A stretch of DNA of 64,000 nucleotides, taken from Allium sativum. Taxonomy: Eukaryota; Streptophyta; Magnoliopsida; Asparagales; Amaryllidaceae. The notes under the pieces are model-generated. The model searched no databases. It saw only the letters and a list, made by a program, of their open reading frames with translations, and had not been told where the DNA came from. The stretch is taken from positions 66,348,501 to 66,412,500 of the forward strand of contig CM060910.1 of the NCBI GenBank assembly GCA_030737875.1, written 5' to 3'. This document shows positions 35,395-46,100 of the stretch, piece by piece (the stretch's first letter is position 1; every line of letters begins with the position of its first letter). The translations under genes and the position numbers were made by a program.

Positions 35395-35625
35395 CCTTTC
35401 CTCGGATCGGTCCAACCCAAGGTCGACCCAACTCCGATTCGACAAAATCGAACTGGATCCAGATCGAAAAAGCCAATTCAGGCTTAGTCGAGCCAATTCC
35501 AGATCGACTATGTCGATCCGAACTTGGTTACATCGTCGATCTGGATTCAGATCGACATTGCCAATCCTAGACTGGTCGAGCGAGCTCTGGATTGACTGTG
35601 TCGATCCGGACTTGGTGAACCATCA
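35395..35625. repeat. Degenerate TCGAT/GATCGAC-rich repeat island
   Basis: Irregular units of about 40-60 bp share CAGATCGAC, GTCGATCCG and CCAATTC. The island is GC-richer than its surroundings. A 120-codon plus-strand frame (35312-35674) arises from this repetitive composition and shows no domain. Confidence 0.45.
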
Positions 35626-35769
35626 TCCCCTCCATCCTTCGACTTCTTTTCTCCATCCCATTCTTCAGTTTTGATGTCGGTATCCAGTGTTGCTCTTTTG
35701 TTGAGTATAACCATATGCTCTAAAGCTTCGTCAAGAATATATCTCTCCCGTCCAAGTCTACCATCCTTG
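35547..35769 (-). other. Exon-like open frame, unrecognised
   Basis: On the minus strand a frame runs from a possible splice acceptor (TTTCACAAG|GATGG at 35766/35765) to a TGA at 35547-35549, about 72 codons. It is rich in charged residues and begins D-G-R-L-G-R-E-R-Y. A Glu/Lys/Asp/Gly-rich stretch follows in the middle, and the C-terminal part is Ser/Arg-rich. This composition is less random than other frames in the window. It could be a captured or host exon, or the tail of a retroelement protein. I do not recognise the family. Upstream sequence (35770-36207) is AT-rich and intron-like. Confidence 0.25.
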
Positions 35770-36202
35770 TGAAATCAATTAGATATACACCAACGTGCAT
35801 ATTTAATCTAATAAACACGCCAAACTCTCACGAATGAAATATCTCTTAATACTAGGTCGCCTACGAATGGAGTTTTAAGCTAAGCTAAGTAAACCATGCA
35901 TCCAATAAGCAAACGAATTCCTAAACTAGCATAAAAGAAACCATACTAGCAAATATATCAAATCAAACCTATTTATAACAATCAAGGTGGAATATAAGTC
36001 CAAATAATCAATTTTTAGCCATATGATCAAAATACTGTGTAATAGCGCGTAACTGAGTAAATAATGCTCATAATATCGCACAACCGGGTAAACTATGTCA
36101 ATCATGGTTAAAACTACTCCAATCACTTTCTAATAATTTTATTTATTACTTGCTAGGTTCCACAATCCTGAATATTATGTTTTATGATCATAAACCGATT
36201 TA

Positions 36203-36207
36203 AATGC
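36203..36207. repeat. Target-site duplication AATGC, left of B
   Basis: AATGC precedes the TGTAATAACCCGG start of element B. The right copy (49009-49013) is AATAC, one substitution different. Confidence 0.7.
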
Positions 36208-37106
36208 TGTAATAACCCGGAAATCCGAGCCAATTTAAATTTTTTTATTTTGGTAATTTTAGTGAATTTTGAATATTTAAAATGAATTATTTTGAATAAT
36301 AGTGACGAGAAATTATTTTGAATAGAATTTGAACATATATATTTATTTGAATCGACGTTAGAATATAAATAATTATTTATAATTATATAATGAGCCTGAA
36401 ATGACGCAGTAGTTCGAAAATTCGATTTCAAAATTCAAATGAATGTGCAGGATTCAAAATAAACCGGATTTTGTCAAAACCAAAAATATTAGAATCTGTT
36501 AGAGAATATCTTTCCAACGAATCCGAAAAATTGAAATTTCATAGTGAGGATAAAAAGTTATGCCCAGTTGAAATTTCAGAATGGTCACTATGGAATTCTG
36601 GCCCTTAAAAATGGCCATTTTGCAAACTACCTCGGTTTTCGACGAAACCACTTTTGTTGGATCCATGATGTCAAATTATTTTTAGGTTTCAAAATTCGTA
36701 ATTTGCTGAATCAATATGTGAGTGTGGCAAAGGAAAACGTCTTTTGACAGTTTCGGTCAATTTCGATCGACCAGAAAATGGTCATTTTTCAAACGGTCTC
36801 AGAATTTGGTGAAGTTAGTTTTGTTAGGACCGTATCGTCAATACGAAGCTAGAAAATATCTTTCAGGAAATTTTAGAGAATGTGTGTGTTCCCAGTAAAT
36901 TGAAATGTGCGTTCAAATTCAATATATAGAGTTATATTTTGAGTTTGACGGAAACTGATCGAAACGATCGAATCAGCTTACGATACATATCCCATTGTGT
37001 TCGGAATGGAGGTAATTAGCTATGGATGATAGTCGTTGGGTCTCGATTGGAGATCGAATTTAAAAGTTTCTTTTTAGAATTAATTGAATAATAAAATATA
37101 TATTAT

Positions 37107-37113
37107 TATAAAT
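37107..37113 (+). promoter_or_regulatory. TATA box candidate, B 5' LTR
   Basis: TATAAAT is followed by CCCTCTTTCCCCACCCCC, a strong Y-patch. The identical arrangement is at 44040-44046 in the 3' LTR. Confidence 0.55.
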
Positions 37114-37469
37114 CCCTCTTTCCCCACCCCCTTTCCCTTACCGGTGAACGCACAAATCAAATTAAAAAAAAGGAAAACGATCGTAACCCACCGCCCCCTC
37201 CCAACAGCAGCCACTGCCACCCTCCGTAGGACGCGTCGCCGACCACACTTCCCTCTCCCCCTCGCTCCTCTTTCCTCTCCCAATTTGAAGCTCCAATCCC
37301 CAAGTTCGTGAAACCCGCGCCTTAAACCATAATACCGTCGCAGTCCTTCGCCCCCGACCAACTGTTGGCCACCTACGACCGCCACAGGGTCCACCGCATC
37401 TCCCCCTTGCCGCGGCCAACCCCATGCTCCCCTCCGACGCAACGTCCTTCCCCCCTTCACCGTTTTACT

Positions 37470-37475
37470 GTAAGT
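37470..37475 (+). other. Candidate leader splice donor, B 5' LTR
   Basis: CTG|GTAAGT-type context (TTTTACTGTAAGTCC) lies at the end of the GC-rich leader, where base composition drops to AT-rich. It is conserved at 44408-44413 in the 3' LTR. No acceptor is assigned. Confidence 0.3.
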
Positions 37476-37698
37476 CCTTTTATTATTATTTTTATTAATA
37501 TAAAATCTGGTTTATTTTATTTATTTAAATCAGTTTAGATCTTTTTTAAAAATCAGTTTAGATCTTTATTTAATCGAGTTTAGATTTTTCTTCACCTAAA
37601 GATTAGACCTTTGAATATGGCAAAGACTTGATTTTGAATATGGCAAAGACTTGATTTTTTTTAAAATACAAAGTCTTGATTTTTGTTCATAGTTGCTG

Positions 37699-37999
37699 TA
37701 GAAGAAAATTGTGATTTTTCTCATATGAAGTAGCAAAGGAAAAATAGGATTTTTATTATATATACATCGTTGTAAAAGTGTGATTTTCACATATGTAATA
37801 GCGATGTTTATAATATAAAGAAGGGATTTTTAATTAAATAAAAATATAATTTTTATATAATGTAGAGAATAAAAATATAATTTTTATACAAGGAGGAGAA
37901 TAAAAATATGATTTTTATATATGTAATGAAATAAAAATTAGATTTTTATATATATGAAGTGAAGATAAAAATCCGATCTTTTTATATATGTAGTGAATA
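37699..37999 (+). repeat. Array of about eight tandem hairpin units, B 5' LTR
   Basis: Units of 30-35 bp share the pattern purine spacer, AAAAAT, 2-4 loop bases, ATTTTT, ATATRTA. Examples are ATAAAAATATAATTTTTATA, AAAATTGTGATTTT and AAAAGTGTGATTTT. Each can fold into a short stem-loop. The copy in the 3' LTR is at about 44615-44911. Confidence 0.6.
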
Positions 38000-38139
38000 C
38001 GGACAACGAAAGTGACAAAAGGCGAGCACGGCGAAGATTTCCTGCATATGAAGAGTCGTGGCATTTGGTTTAGCTCTTGGTGAGAACTCCTCATTTTTAA
38101 TTTATTTTCTAGTTGAAATATATATACTAGGATGCAGAC

Positions 38140-38155
38140 GGTGCTTAGTAGCACC
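38140..38155 (+). promoter_or_regulatory. Conserved hairpin block in B 5' LTR
   Basis: GGTGCTTAGTAGCACC, preceded by GATGCAGAC, is a perfect 6 bp stem with loop TAGT. The 3' LTR copy is at 45056-45071. Confidence 0.55.
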
Positions 38156-38692
38156 TGACACCCGTCGTCCACAGACCATGGATGACTTGTTTGTTTGGTT
38201 GCTGTGTTGTGAAATTTAATTGTGTGATGTGGAATGAAATAAGATATTTTACAATGGAAAATATTTTATAGTTAAAAATATGATTTTTAACGTGTATATA
38301 AAATAAATGTTAATAAACAAATCGGACGATTTGTTTATATACACTGATTTGACTGATATTGATTGGGACGATAAATTTTACACATCGCCCAACTGCACAA
38401 ATAAAATCTGTGTTTGTTGATTTGAAACCCCACACGGGTATTGGGAAGATATTTGACATACACTAATCTTGATTGTTTAGTTGTATATCAATCGATGGGT
38501 TGACAGACTGTGTAAGCATTAATTATTTATATTTAATGCTTATGCAGTTGTATGGTGCACTCTGGATGATGGTTGATTATTTATTGTTGATGTTATATAT
38601 GTGTGTTGTAGAGAATCCATATAGTTAATGTTATAAGGTAATGGATTGGGCCTCATTCCGATTTGGAAAATAAGGAATTTTATAAAAATATA

Positions 38693-38808
38693 TTCATGTG
38701 TTGAATAGAAAATAAATTCATGTGTTGAATAGAATATAAATTCATGTGTTGAATAGAATAAATATTCATGTGTTGAATAGAATAAACATTCATGTATTGA
38801 ATAAAAGC
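38693..38808 (+). repeat. 24 bp tandem repeat, five units, B 5' LTR
   Basis: Units start at 38693, 38717, 38741, 38765 and 38789, exactly 24 bp apart, with consensus TTCATGTGTTGAATAGAATA plus four variable bases. The 3' LTR array (45608-45723) also has five units at the same spacing. Confidence 0.85.
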
Positions 38809-41800
38809 CGTGTTGATTAGATTGACGCCATTTTGACGTGAACGATATTTATATCGATTTTATTCATTTTTATAATGAATATAGAAACGAAAGTGATTTC
38901 AAAATATAACTTTTGAAAATAATATCATTTGTATATCGATAATGTGGAATATTCAATTTTGATTCGAAATTGAATATGAAGTTGAAATCGTTTTGAAAAA
39001 GAATTCAAAACGATTTATAAAATACGTTTTAAAGGGAAATCGATGAAGTATGTATTATATATATAATATAATGGCCTGAATAGAACGCGCCGCACCGCGG
39101 CATTTCGCGAATTTCGACCATTGACTTCGAATGGATATTGCGGGAGATCCGAACATCGGATTCTCCTGAAACAGGAACCGTTGGGTTCGTATCGAAAAGA
39201 TCTTTCTAACAAATATTAGAGATTTTAAATCTAACGGTTGGATTTGGAATTATATGTCCAAATCAAATTTGGAAAAGGTCGCTGTAGGGGCAGTTCGATG
39301 GCCGTTGATGGAAATCGACTATACGGGCCTTGATAAAATTATTAAAAATAGTAATAATTTGTGTAAAATCATAAGAAATGATTTGTGAAGAATTGGGATG
39401 AAAAACTCCATATTTGAAAAGATAAAAATAGATTTTTATCGAAATGAACTAGTTTTGAACGAGAATTATAATTCTATTTATTTTTAAAATAAATAAAGTG
39501 GATTTGAAATGGTTTTAAAAGTAACCAGAATTTCCAGTAATTGAATTGGAATGGATTTGAATCGAAATTGTCTTTTGAATATTTTGATGTTGGATTTCGT
39601 GATGAAACAGATATTGTTATGGGAATTTGAAAGATATATTTATATCGTTATTTCCAATACGATGTTTGTTGGTCCTAGAATTTGATATTGAATATAAGCC
39701 GATATATTTTCTATTCAGGGCCTTGTATGTAATGTCAAATGTGATTTGGGTTTGTCGTGAATGGTGTCTTCACTAACCCTGTCCTTAAACCCAGTTGAGA
39801 AAAAGATTAAATCGTTATATTTAGATTTAATGAAGTGTACCAATTAAATTGTATTTAATTGAAATTGAATTGGAATTGATTTTTGTGTTTATCGTGAATG
39901 GTGTTTTAAATAACACTTGTTCTTTAACCAGATAATTAATGGAATGTGATTTTGGGTTTATAGTGAACCGTGTTTTAAATGACATTAGTTCTTTAACCCA
40001 GTTAAAGACAGGATATTGGTTTTTGGGAAGATTAAAACTAAGTGGAGTTTTAACGAATCTTTAATTAGGTTGAAATGATCGAGAATGGGGTATCACCAGT
40101 TTTGCTCCAGGCGATAGTTACATCTTTAATTAGATTTGAACGTGAAATGGTAATTGAATTTACCGATAATACCGTGGTGTTAGATATGAAGTATGACCTG
40201 TTTTACTTCATGGGATGAATAGGTTGGGATTGGGAAATAAAATAGATGATTACTTCGGTGTGGTTCGCTAATCCCGACTAGTTTGAATTGATATCCAAAA
40301 CAAGATTAAAGAATAAATTTAAAGGATTTATCTTCGATAAAATTAATGGGAACCTTTCCCAAGGTGTAAGAATATTTGAATAAAAGAATATTCTGAATTG
40401 GAATGAGGCGTATGTCGTGTTTGTGTAACACTTGTTTATTACATACGCGAGTTATTCAGAAAGACCGGGTTTATCCCATCTTGAATAACTGATTCGACGT
40501 GGTGTCGAGGATGAACATGGTGGTCAAAGACCGGAGGTCTTCACATCGTTTGGGTGATTGCTGATGATCTTGATTGGGCTGTACACCCAAGAGGAGAGAA
40601 TCAGTTGGTGATCGTCCAGGCGTAATTGGAGATTGATGGATATGCGAGGTACAAGGTGCCTACGGTTTCGTTCAGACCCAGAACGGACTTGTAAATGGAC
40701 TATGTGTCTGACATTGGATTTTATTCTGTGTGATTGATTTCTATTTAATATATATCTGTTTGGCGGCGGAGAATTTATTCTCTTGCTTAACGCCCTTCTC
40801 TGAGACGTACTAGCTCAGGGGTTATACATTGATGGATATCAATCGCATGGAGTGAATTGCCTGTGTGGTATGCCTAAGTGGTAGTTGATCAAGGCTTTTG
40901 TTGAAAAGCAGAGTCTTGTGGTTGATGATCAAAATACGGCCTGTGTGGCATAGCTTTGTGTAGCGTTGATTCGCGAGCCTCACAGCCCGGTTGTGAACCA
41001 GAAACGGGAGAAGGATCCAGGAAGGGCATGCGTTTCTTTCTAGCTAGGGTGATGTCAGTGACCTACCAGCCCTGACATTTATATTATTTTCACCTGTGTG
41101 TTTGTTGCTGTTGCGAGGCGCCTCGGATATATCGGTGACTGTGTGGAGCCGATGGAGTCATTTTGCTCATTTACGCCCCAAAAGACGGGGAAACGCAGTG
41201 TGCAGACATTTTAATCCACATCGGTGGACCGGCCCTGTGGCTCCTAAGGGTCACTCGAGTTCAGATCCTGAGACATGGTAGGCTAGGTAGTCTCGAATCG
41301 GTAGAGGACGATCCCTGGCCTTAGTTCATAGATGGAAATCCAATTTCCAAATACGTGACTTTGCGGTTTTGATTGTAGAGCCTAGTATGACGACATGGTA
41401 TATGGTACCCTTGCCGTCTATGATTGATATTTATGATTGAAATTGTTTTGACACTATACACTTATTGTAATAATAAAAGATGAAATTTAGCGTATCAAGC
41501 ATTCTTTGGCTATTATAAGGTAAAACACTATCCTCCGGCTTGTGTTGCATTGTGTGATGGGGCCTGGGTCTTATAATAGCTTCATTTTTCTTTATTTAGC
41601 ATTGCGTTGTTGTTTTATGCACTGGTATTCTTGGGAGGAAACCCGTTCCGTGTCATACGGCGTGGTCCCTTGATTTACCTAACTTAAAATAAAGATTAAT
41701 AACTGTTTTAGTTCTCACACCAGTCACATGACTGACCTGGAGTTTATTGTTTTAACCTAAACTCTGGGTGCCCTTATTTTGACATGGGTAGCTAGTAGTT

Positions 41801-42098
41801 TTGGCTTTGCAGATTTATATTCACAGGAACCTGGTTTACAGCTGGAACAATACTCGGAAAGCTCTGTTTTTGTGTATTACTTTCAGTTGTGTTTTGTATT
41901 ATTTTTTTCCGCTGCTATGTAATGAATTGTAATCTCTGATATTTTCTGTGTAGTAGTTATTCATACTCTGTACATTCTTGTATTTCGATGGAATTGTTGT
42001 AATATACAATGAAATGTTCTTCTGTTTGTGTTCTGATGTGGCTTGTTCTCAAAGCAATCCAGGCTTTCCTTATCGGGGAAGTTCGGGTCGTAACAGCC

Positions 42099-42110
42099 TG
42101 GTATCAGAGC
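42099..42110 (+). other. Primer binding site of element B
   Basis: TGGTATCAGAGC lies three bases after the 5' LTR terminus. It is complementary to initiator tRNA-Met. Confidence 0.92.
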
Positions 42111-43127
42111 TTTGGTTTACAAAGCTCGGAGAACAAAACACGTTAGAACCAAACGAAAGAATTCATCAGAGATTGGATTAATAATATCCAATGAGGATGA
42201 CTCGTTAGGGATAGGATCGGTAGTATCCTAGAACGAGTTTGAAGAGTGATATTTTGAAAATAAAATGAAAACAAAATTTTGTTTTGAAAATTTAAATCAA
42301 TTATTCGTATTTGATTATTTATTTTATATTGAATTTGGACAGTCCAATATATAAAGATTTTGCGTATACGTCTGATCCACGTGTATTCGAGGTTTTAATA
42401 TACTAGATAGATACAGAATCACACTCTAGTCGCTCGGACATGATTCTGATGATTGACGTGTCATCATCAGAATTTATTTTCATGTTTCGAAAGTGGGATT
42501 TCTATATGATTCCAATTGACTGGTGTGAGAACCAAAGCTAGATAGGGCTTATTGTTGTGATTTGGTATCAAAAATCTGATTTTTTGGATATGTATCAAAG
42601 TTATGAATTTGAAAAGCTAATCAACTAATTGATTGCTGGTTGTGTTGTTCGATTATTGTTGGATTAATTAAATGTTGAACCTTTAGCCCAATTGAACCAA
42701 ATAGTGAATTGTTTTGAAAATTTGTCGCATTGTATACATATACATGTACTTACATTGAACAGGTCATAGCAAGGAGGCTAGAGCAGAAGAATAAAATTGT
42801 TCTCCCGACAAATAGGTACATGTTTACAAATTTATTGGGTTTGGATGATTTTATGAGCCGATTGGCTAGCCGCTTGGCTGTTTCTTTTTCTTTTTGGATT
42901 GGTGAGGGCCATGGGAGGCTATTTGAAATATCCTGAAGCTCCCGGTGTAGGGGAGGTTATGGCGAAATTTTTCGAAAATTTAGGGTGCAAGCCAAATTTT
43001 TGAAAAATTTGAAAAGTTCTTAGAAACTGAAAAGTTGAAGAACTTAAGCCGTAATAAAAATAATGAAAGTTGAGTTGATTTGTTAAACAATTTTCGGCTT
43101 CGTTCCTTTTCAGGGACGAAAAGTTTT

Positions 43128-43140
43128 AAGTGGGGGAGAT
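43128..43140 (+). other. Polypurine tract of element B
   Basis: AAGTGGGGGAGAT directly precedes the TGTAATAACC start of the 3' LTR. Confidence 0.88.
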
Positions 43141-46100
43141 TGTAATAACCCGGAAATCCGAGCCAATTTAAAAATTTTATTTTGGCAATTTTAGTGAATT
43201 TTGAATATTTAAAATGAATTATTTTGAATAATAGCGATGAGAAATTTATTTTGAATAGAATTTGAACGTATATATTTATTTGAATCGACGTTAGAATTTA
43301 AATAATTATTTATAATTATATAACGAGCCTGAAATGGCGCGGTAGTTCGAAAATTCGATTTCAAAATTCAAATGAATGTGCAGGATTCAAAATAAACCGG
43401 ATATTGGCGAAACAAAAAATATTAGAATCTGTTAGAGAATATCTTTCCAACGAATCCGAAAAATTGAAATTTCATAGCGGGGATAAAAAGTTATGCCCAG
43501 TTGAAATTTCAGAATGGTCGTTATGGAATTCTGGCCCTTAAAAACGGCCATTTTGCAAACGACCTCGGTTTTCGACGAAACCACTTTTGTTGGATCCGGG
43601 ATGTCAAATTATTTTTAGGTTTGAAAATTCGTAATTTTCTGAATCGATATATGAGCGTGGCAAAGGAAAACGTGTTTTGACAGTTTCGGTCAATTTCGAT
43701 CGACCAGAAAATGGCCATTTTTCAAATGGTCTCAGAATTTGGTGAAGTTAGTTTTGTTATGATCGTATCATCAATACAAAGCTAGAAAAATTCTTTTGGG
43801 AATTTTTAGAGACTGTGTGTGTTCCCGGTAAATTGAAATGTGCGTTCAAATTCCATATATAGAGTTATATTTTGATTTTGACGGAAACTGGTCGAAACGA
43901 TCAAATCAGCTTACGATACATATCCCATTGTGTTTGGAATGGGGGTAATTACGTATGGATGATAGTCGTTGGGTCTCGATTGGAGTTCGAATTTAAAAGT
44001 TGTTTTTTAGAATTAATTAAATAATAAAATATATATTATTATAAATCCCTCTTTCCCCACCCCCTTTCCCTTACCGTTCAATGCACAAATCAAATTAAAA
44101 AAAAAGGAAAACGATCGTAACCCGCCGCCCCCTCCCAGCAGCAGCCACCTCCACCCTCCGGAGGATGCGTCGCCGACCACACTTCCCCTCCTCCCCCCTC
44201 GCTCCTCTTTCCTCTCCCAATTTGAAGCTCCAATCCCCAAGTTCGTGAAACCCGCGCCCTAAACCATAATACCGCCGTAGTCCTTCGCCTCCGACCAACT
44301 GTTGGCCACCTACGACCGCCACAGGGTCCACCGCATCTCCCCCTTGCCGCGACCAACCCCATGCTCCCCTCCGACGCAACGTTCTTCCCCCCCTTCACCG
44401 TTTTACTGTAAGTCCTTTTATTATTATTTTTATTAATATAAAATCTGGCTTATTTTATTTATTTAAATCAGTTTAGATCTTTTTTTTAAAATCAGTTTAG
44501 ATCTTTATTTAATCGAGTTTAGATTTTTCTTCACCTAAAGATTAGACCTTTGAATATGGCAAAGACTTGATTTTTTTTAAAATACAAAGTCTTGATTTTT
44601 GTTCATAGTTGCTGCAGAAGAAAAATGTGATTCTTCTCATATGAAGTAGCGAAGGAAAAATATGATTTTTATTATATGTACATCGTTGTAAAAGTGTGAT
44701 TTTCACATATGTAATAGCGATGTTTATAATATAAAGAAGGGATTTTTAATTAAATAAAAATATAATTTTTATATAATGTTGAGAATAAAAATATAATTTT
44801 TATACAATGAGGAGAATAAAAATATGATTTTTATATATGTAATGAAATAAAAATTCGATTTTTATATATATGAAGTGAAGATAAAAATCCGATCTTTTTA
44901 TATACGTAGTGAATACGGACAACGAAAGTGACAAAAGGTGAGCACGACGGAGATTTCCTACATATGAAGAGTCATGGCATTTGGTTTGGCTCTTGGTGAG
45001 AACTCCTCACTTTTAATTTATTTTCTAGTTGAAAAATATATACTAGGATGCAGACGGTGCTTAGTAGCACCCGACACCCGTCGTCCACAGACCATGGATG
45101 ACTTGTTTGTTTGGTTGCTGTGTTGTGAAATTTGATTGTGTGATGTGGAATGAAATAAATTATTTTATAGTGGAAAATATTTTATAGTTAAAAATATGAT
45201 TTTTAACGTGTATATAAAATAAATAGTAATAAACAAATCGGATGATTTGTTTATATACACTGATTTGACTGATATTGATTGGGACGATAAATTTTACACA
45301 TCGCCCAACTACATAAATAAAATCTGTGTTTGTTGATTTGAAACCCCACACAGGTATTGGGATGATATTTGACATAACTAATCCCGATTGTTTAGTTGTA
45401 TGTCAATCGATGGGTTGACAGACTATGTAAGCATTAATTAATTATATTTAATGCTTATGCAGTTGTGTGGTGCACTCTGGATGGTGGTTGATTATTTATC
45501 GCCGCTGTTATATACATGTGTTGTAGAGAATCCATATAATTAACGTTATATGGTAATGGATTGGGTCTCATTCCGTTTTGGAAAATAAGGAATATTATAA
45601 AAATATATTCATGTGTTGAATAGAAAATGAATTCATGTGTTGAATAGAATATAAATTCATGTGTTGAATAGAATAAATATTCATGTGTTGAATAGAATAA
45701 ACATTCATGTGTTGAATAAAAGCCGTGTTGATTAGCTTGACTCCATTTTGACGTGAACGATATTTATATCGATTTTATTCATTTTTATAATGAATATAGA
45801 AAGAAAGTGATTTCAAAATATAACGTTTTGAAAATAATATCATTTGTATATCGATGATGTAGAATATTCAATTTTGATTCGAAATTGAATATGAAGTTGC
45901 AATCATTTTGAAAACGAAATTAAAACGATTTATAAAATACGTTTTAAAGGGAAATCGATGAAGTGTGTATTATATATATAATATAATGGCCTGAATAGAA
46001 CGCGCCGCGCCGCGGCAGTTCGCGAATTTCGACCATTGACTTCGAATGGATATTACGGGAGATCCGACCGTCGGATTCTCCTGAAACCGGAACCGTTGGG

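Larger units (their letters stand above)
35089..36207. other. Unassigned DNA right of LTR D (possibly D interior)
   Basis: If D is read on the minus strand, the bases beyond its LTR start should be its PPT and interior. The junction reads GAGACGAGGA-TTGTTACA. GACGAGGA resembles the sequence just before the PPT of many gypsy elements, so the purine tract itself may be deleted. The rest has no recognisable polymerase or gag. It contains a GATCGAC-rich island (35395-35625), a short exon-like frame (35547-35769), and AT-rich sequence. It continues at 49009 after element B. Confidence 0.4.
36208..42095 (+). mobile_element. 5' LTR of element B (5.9 kb)
   Basis: In order it has two diverged U3 modules (near 36616 and 36781), TATAAAT (37107), a GC-rich leader (37180-37460), a GTAAGT donor-like site (37470), a hairpin array (37699-37999), GGTGCTTAGTAGCACC (38140), five 24 bp repeats (38693), CTTTAACCCAGTTAAAG (39991), the TTCGCGAGCCTCACA block near 40970, and the terminal AATGAAATGTTCTTCTG block (42009). 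Minus-strand frames at 37080-37460 are Gly/Arg-rich products of the GC-rich leader. They reappear in the 3' LTR and are not supported as proteins. Confidence 0.9.
42096..43140 (+). mobile_element. Interior of element B (noncoding core)
   Basis: This 1,045 bp core lies between the LTRs. It is collinear with the interior of C and the partial interior of A: GAGCTTTGGTTTACAAAGCT, inverted-repeat-like TTGGATTAATAATATCCAA (42174), the CACTCTAGTCGCTCGG block, CATACATGTACTTAC, GAACAGGTCATAGCAAGGA, and CCGATTGGCTAGCCGCTT. A 68-codon frame (42730-42936) shows no known domain. The conserved length and order in B and C suggest the core carries packaging or priming signals rather than protein. Confidence 0.8.

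Noticed and set aside
35312..35674. 120-codon plus-strand frame
   Set aside because: It is explained by the GATCGAC-rich repetitive composition and has no domain. The minus-strand frame in the same place is more protein-like.
37080..37460. Gly/Arg-rich minus-strand frames of up to 126 codons in the B LTR
   Set aside because: They are antisense to a GC-rich leader. They recur at 44013-44398 only because the LTRs are copies, and frame breaks differ.
37835..38000. Rho-independent terminators (hairpins with T runs)
   Set aside because: This is a plant nuclear retrotransposon context and the units are tandem repeats, so bacterial-style terminators do not apply.
38693..38808. CRISPR-like array (five regular 24 bp repeats)
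   Set aside because: The units abut with only a few variable bases between them and no spacers. It is a minisatellite inside a plant LTR.
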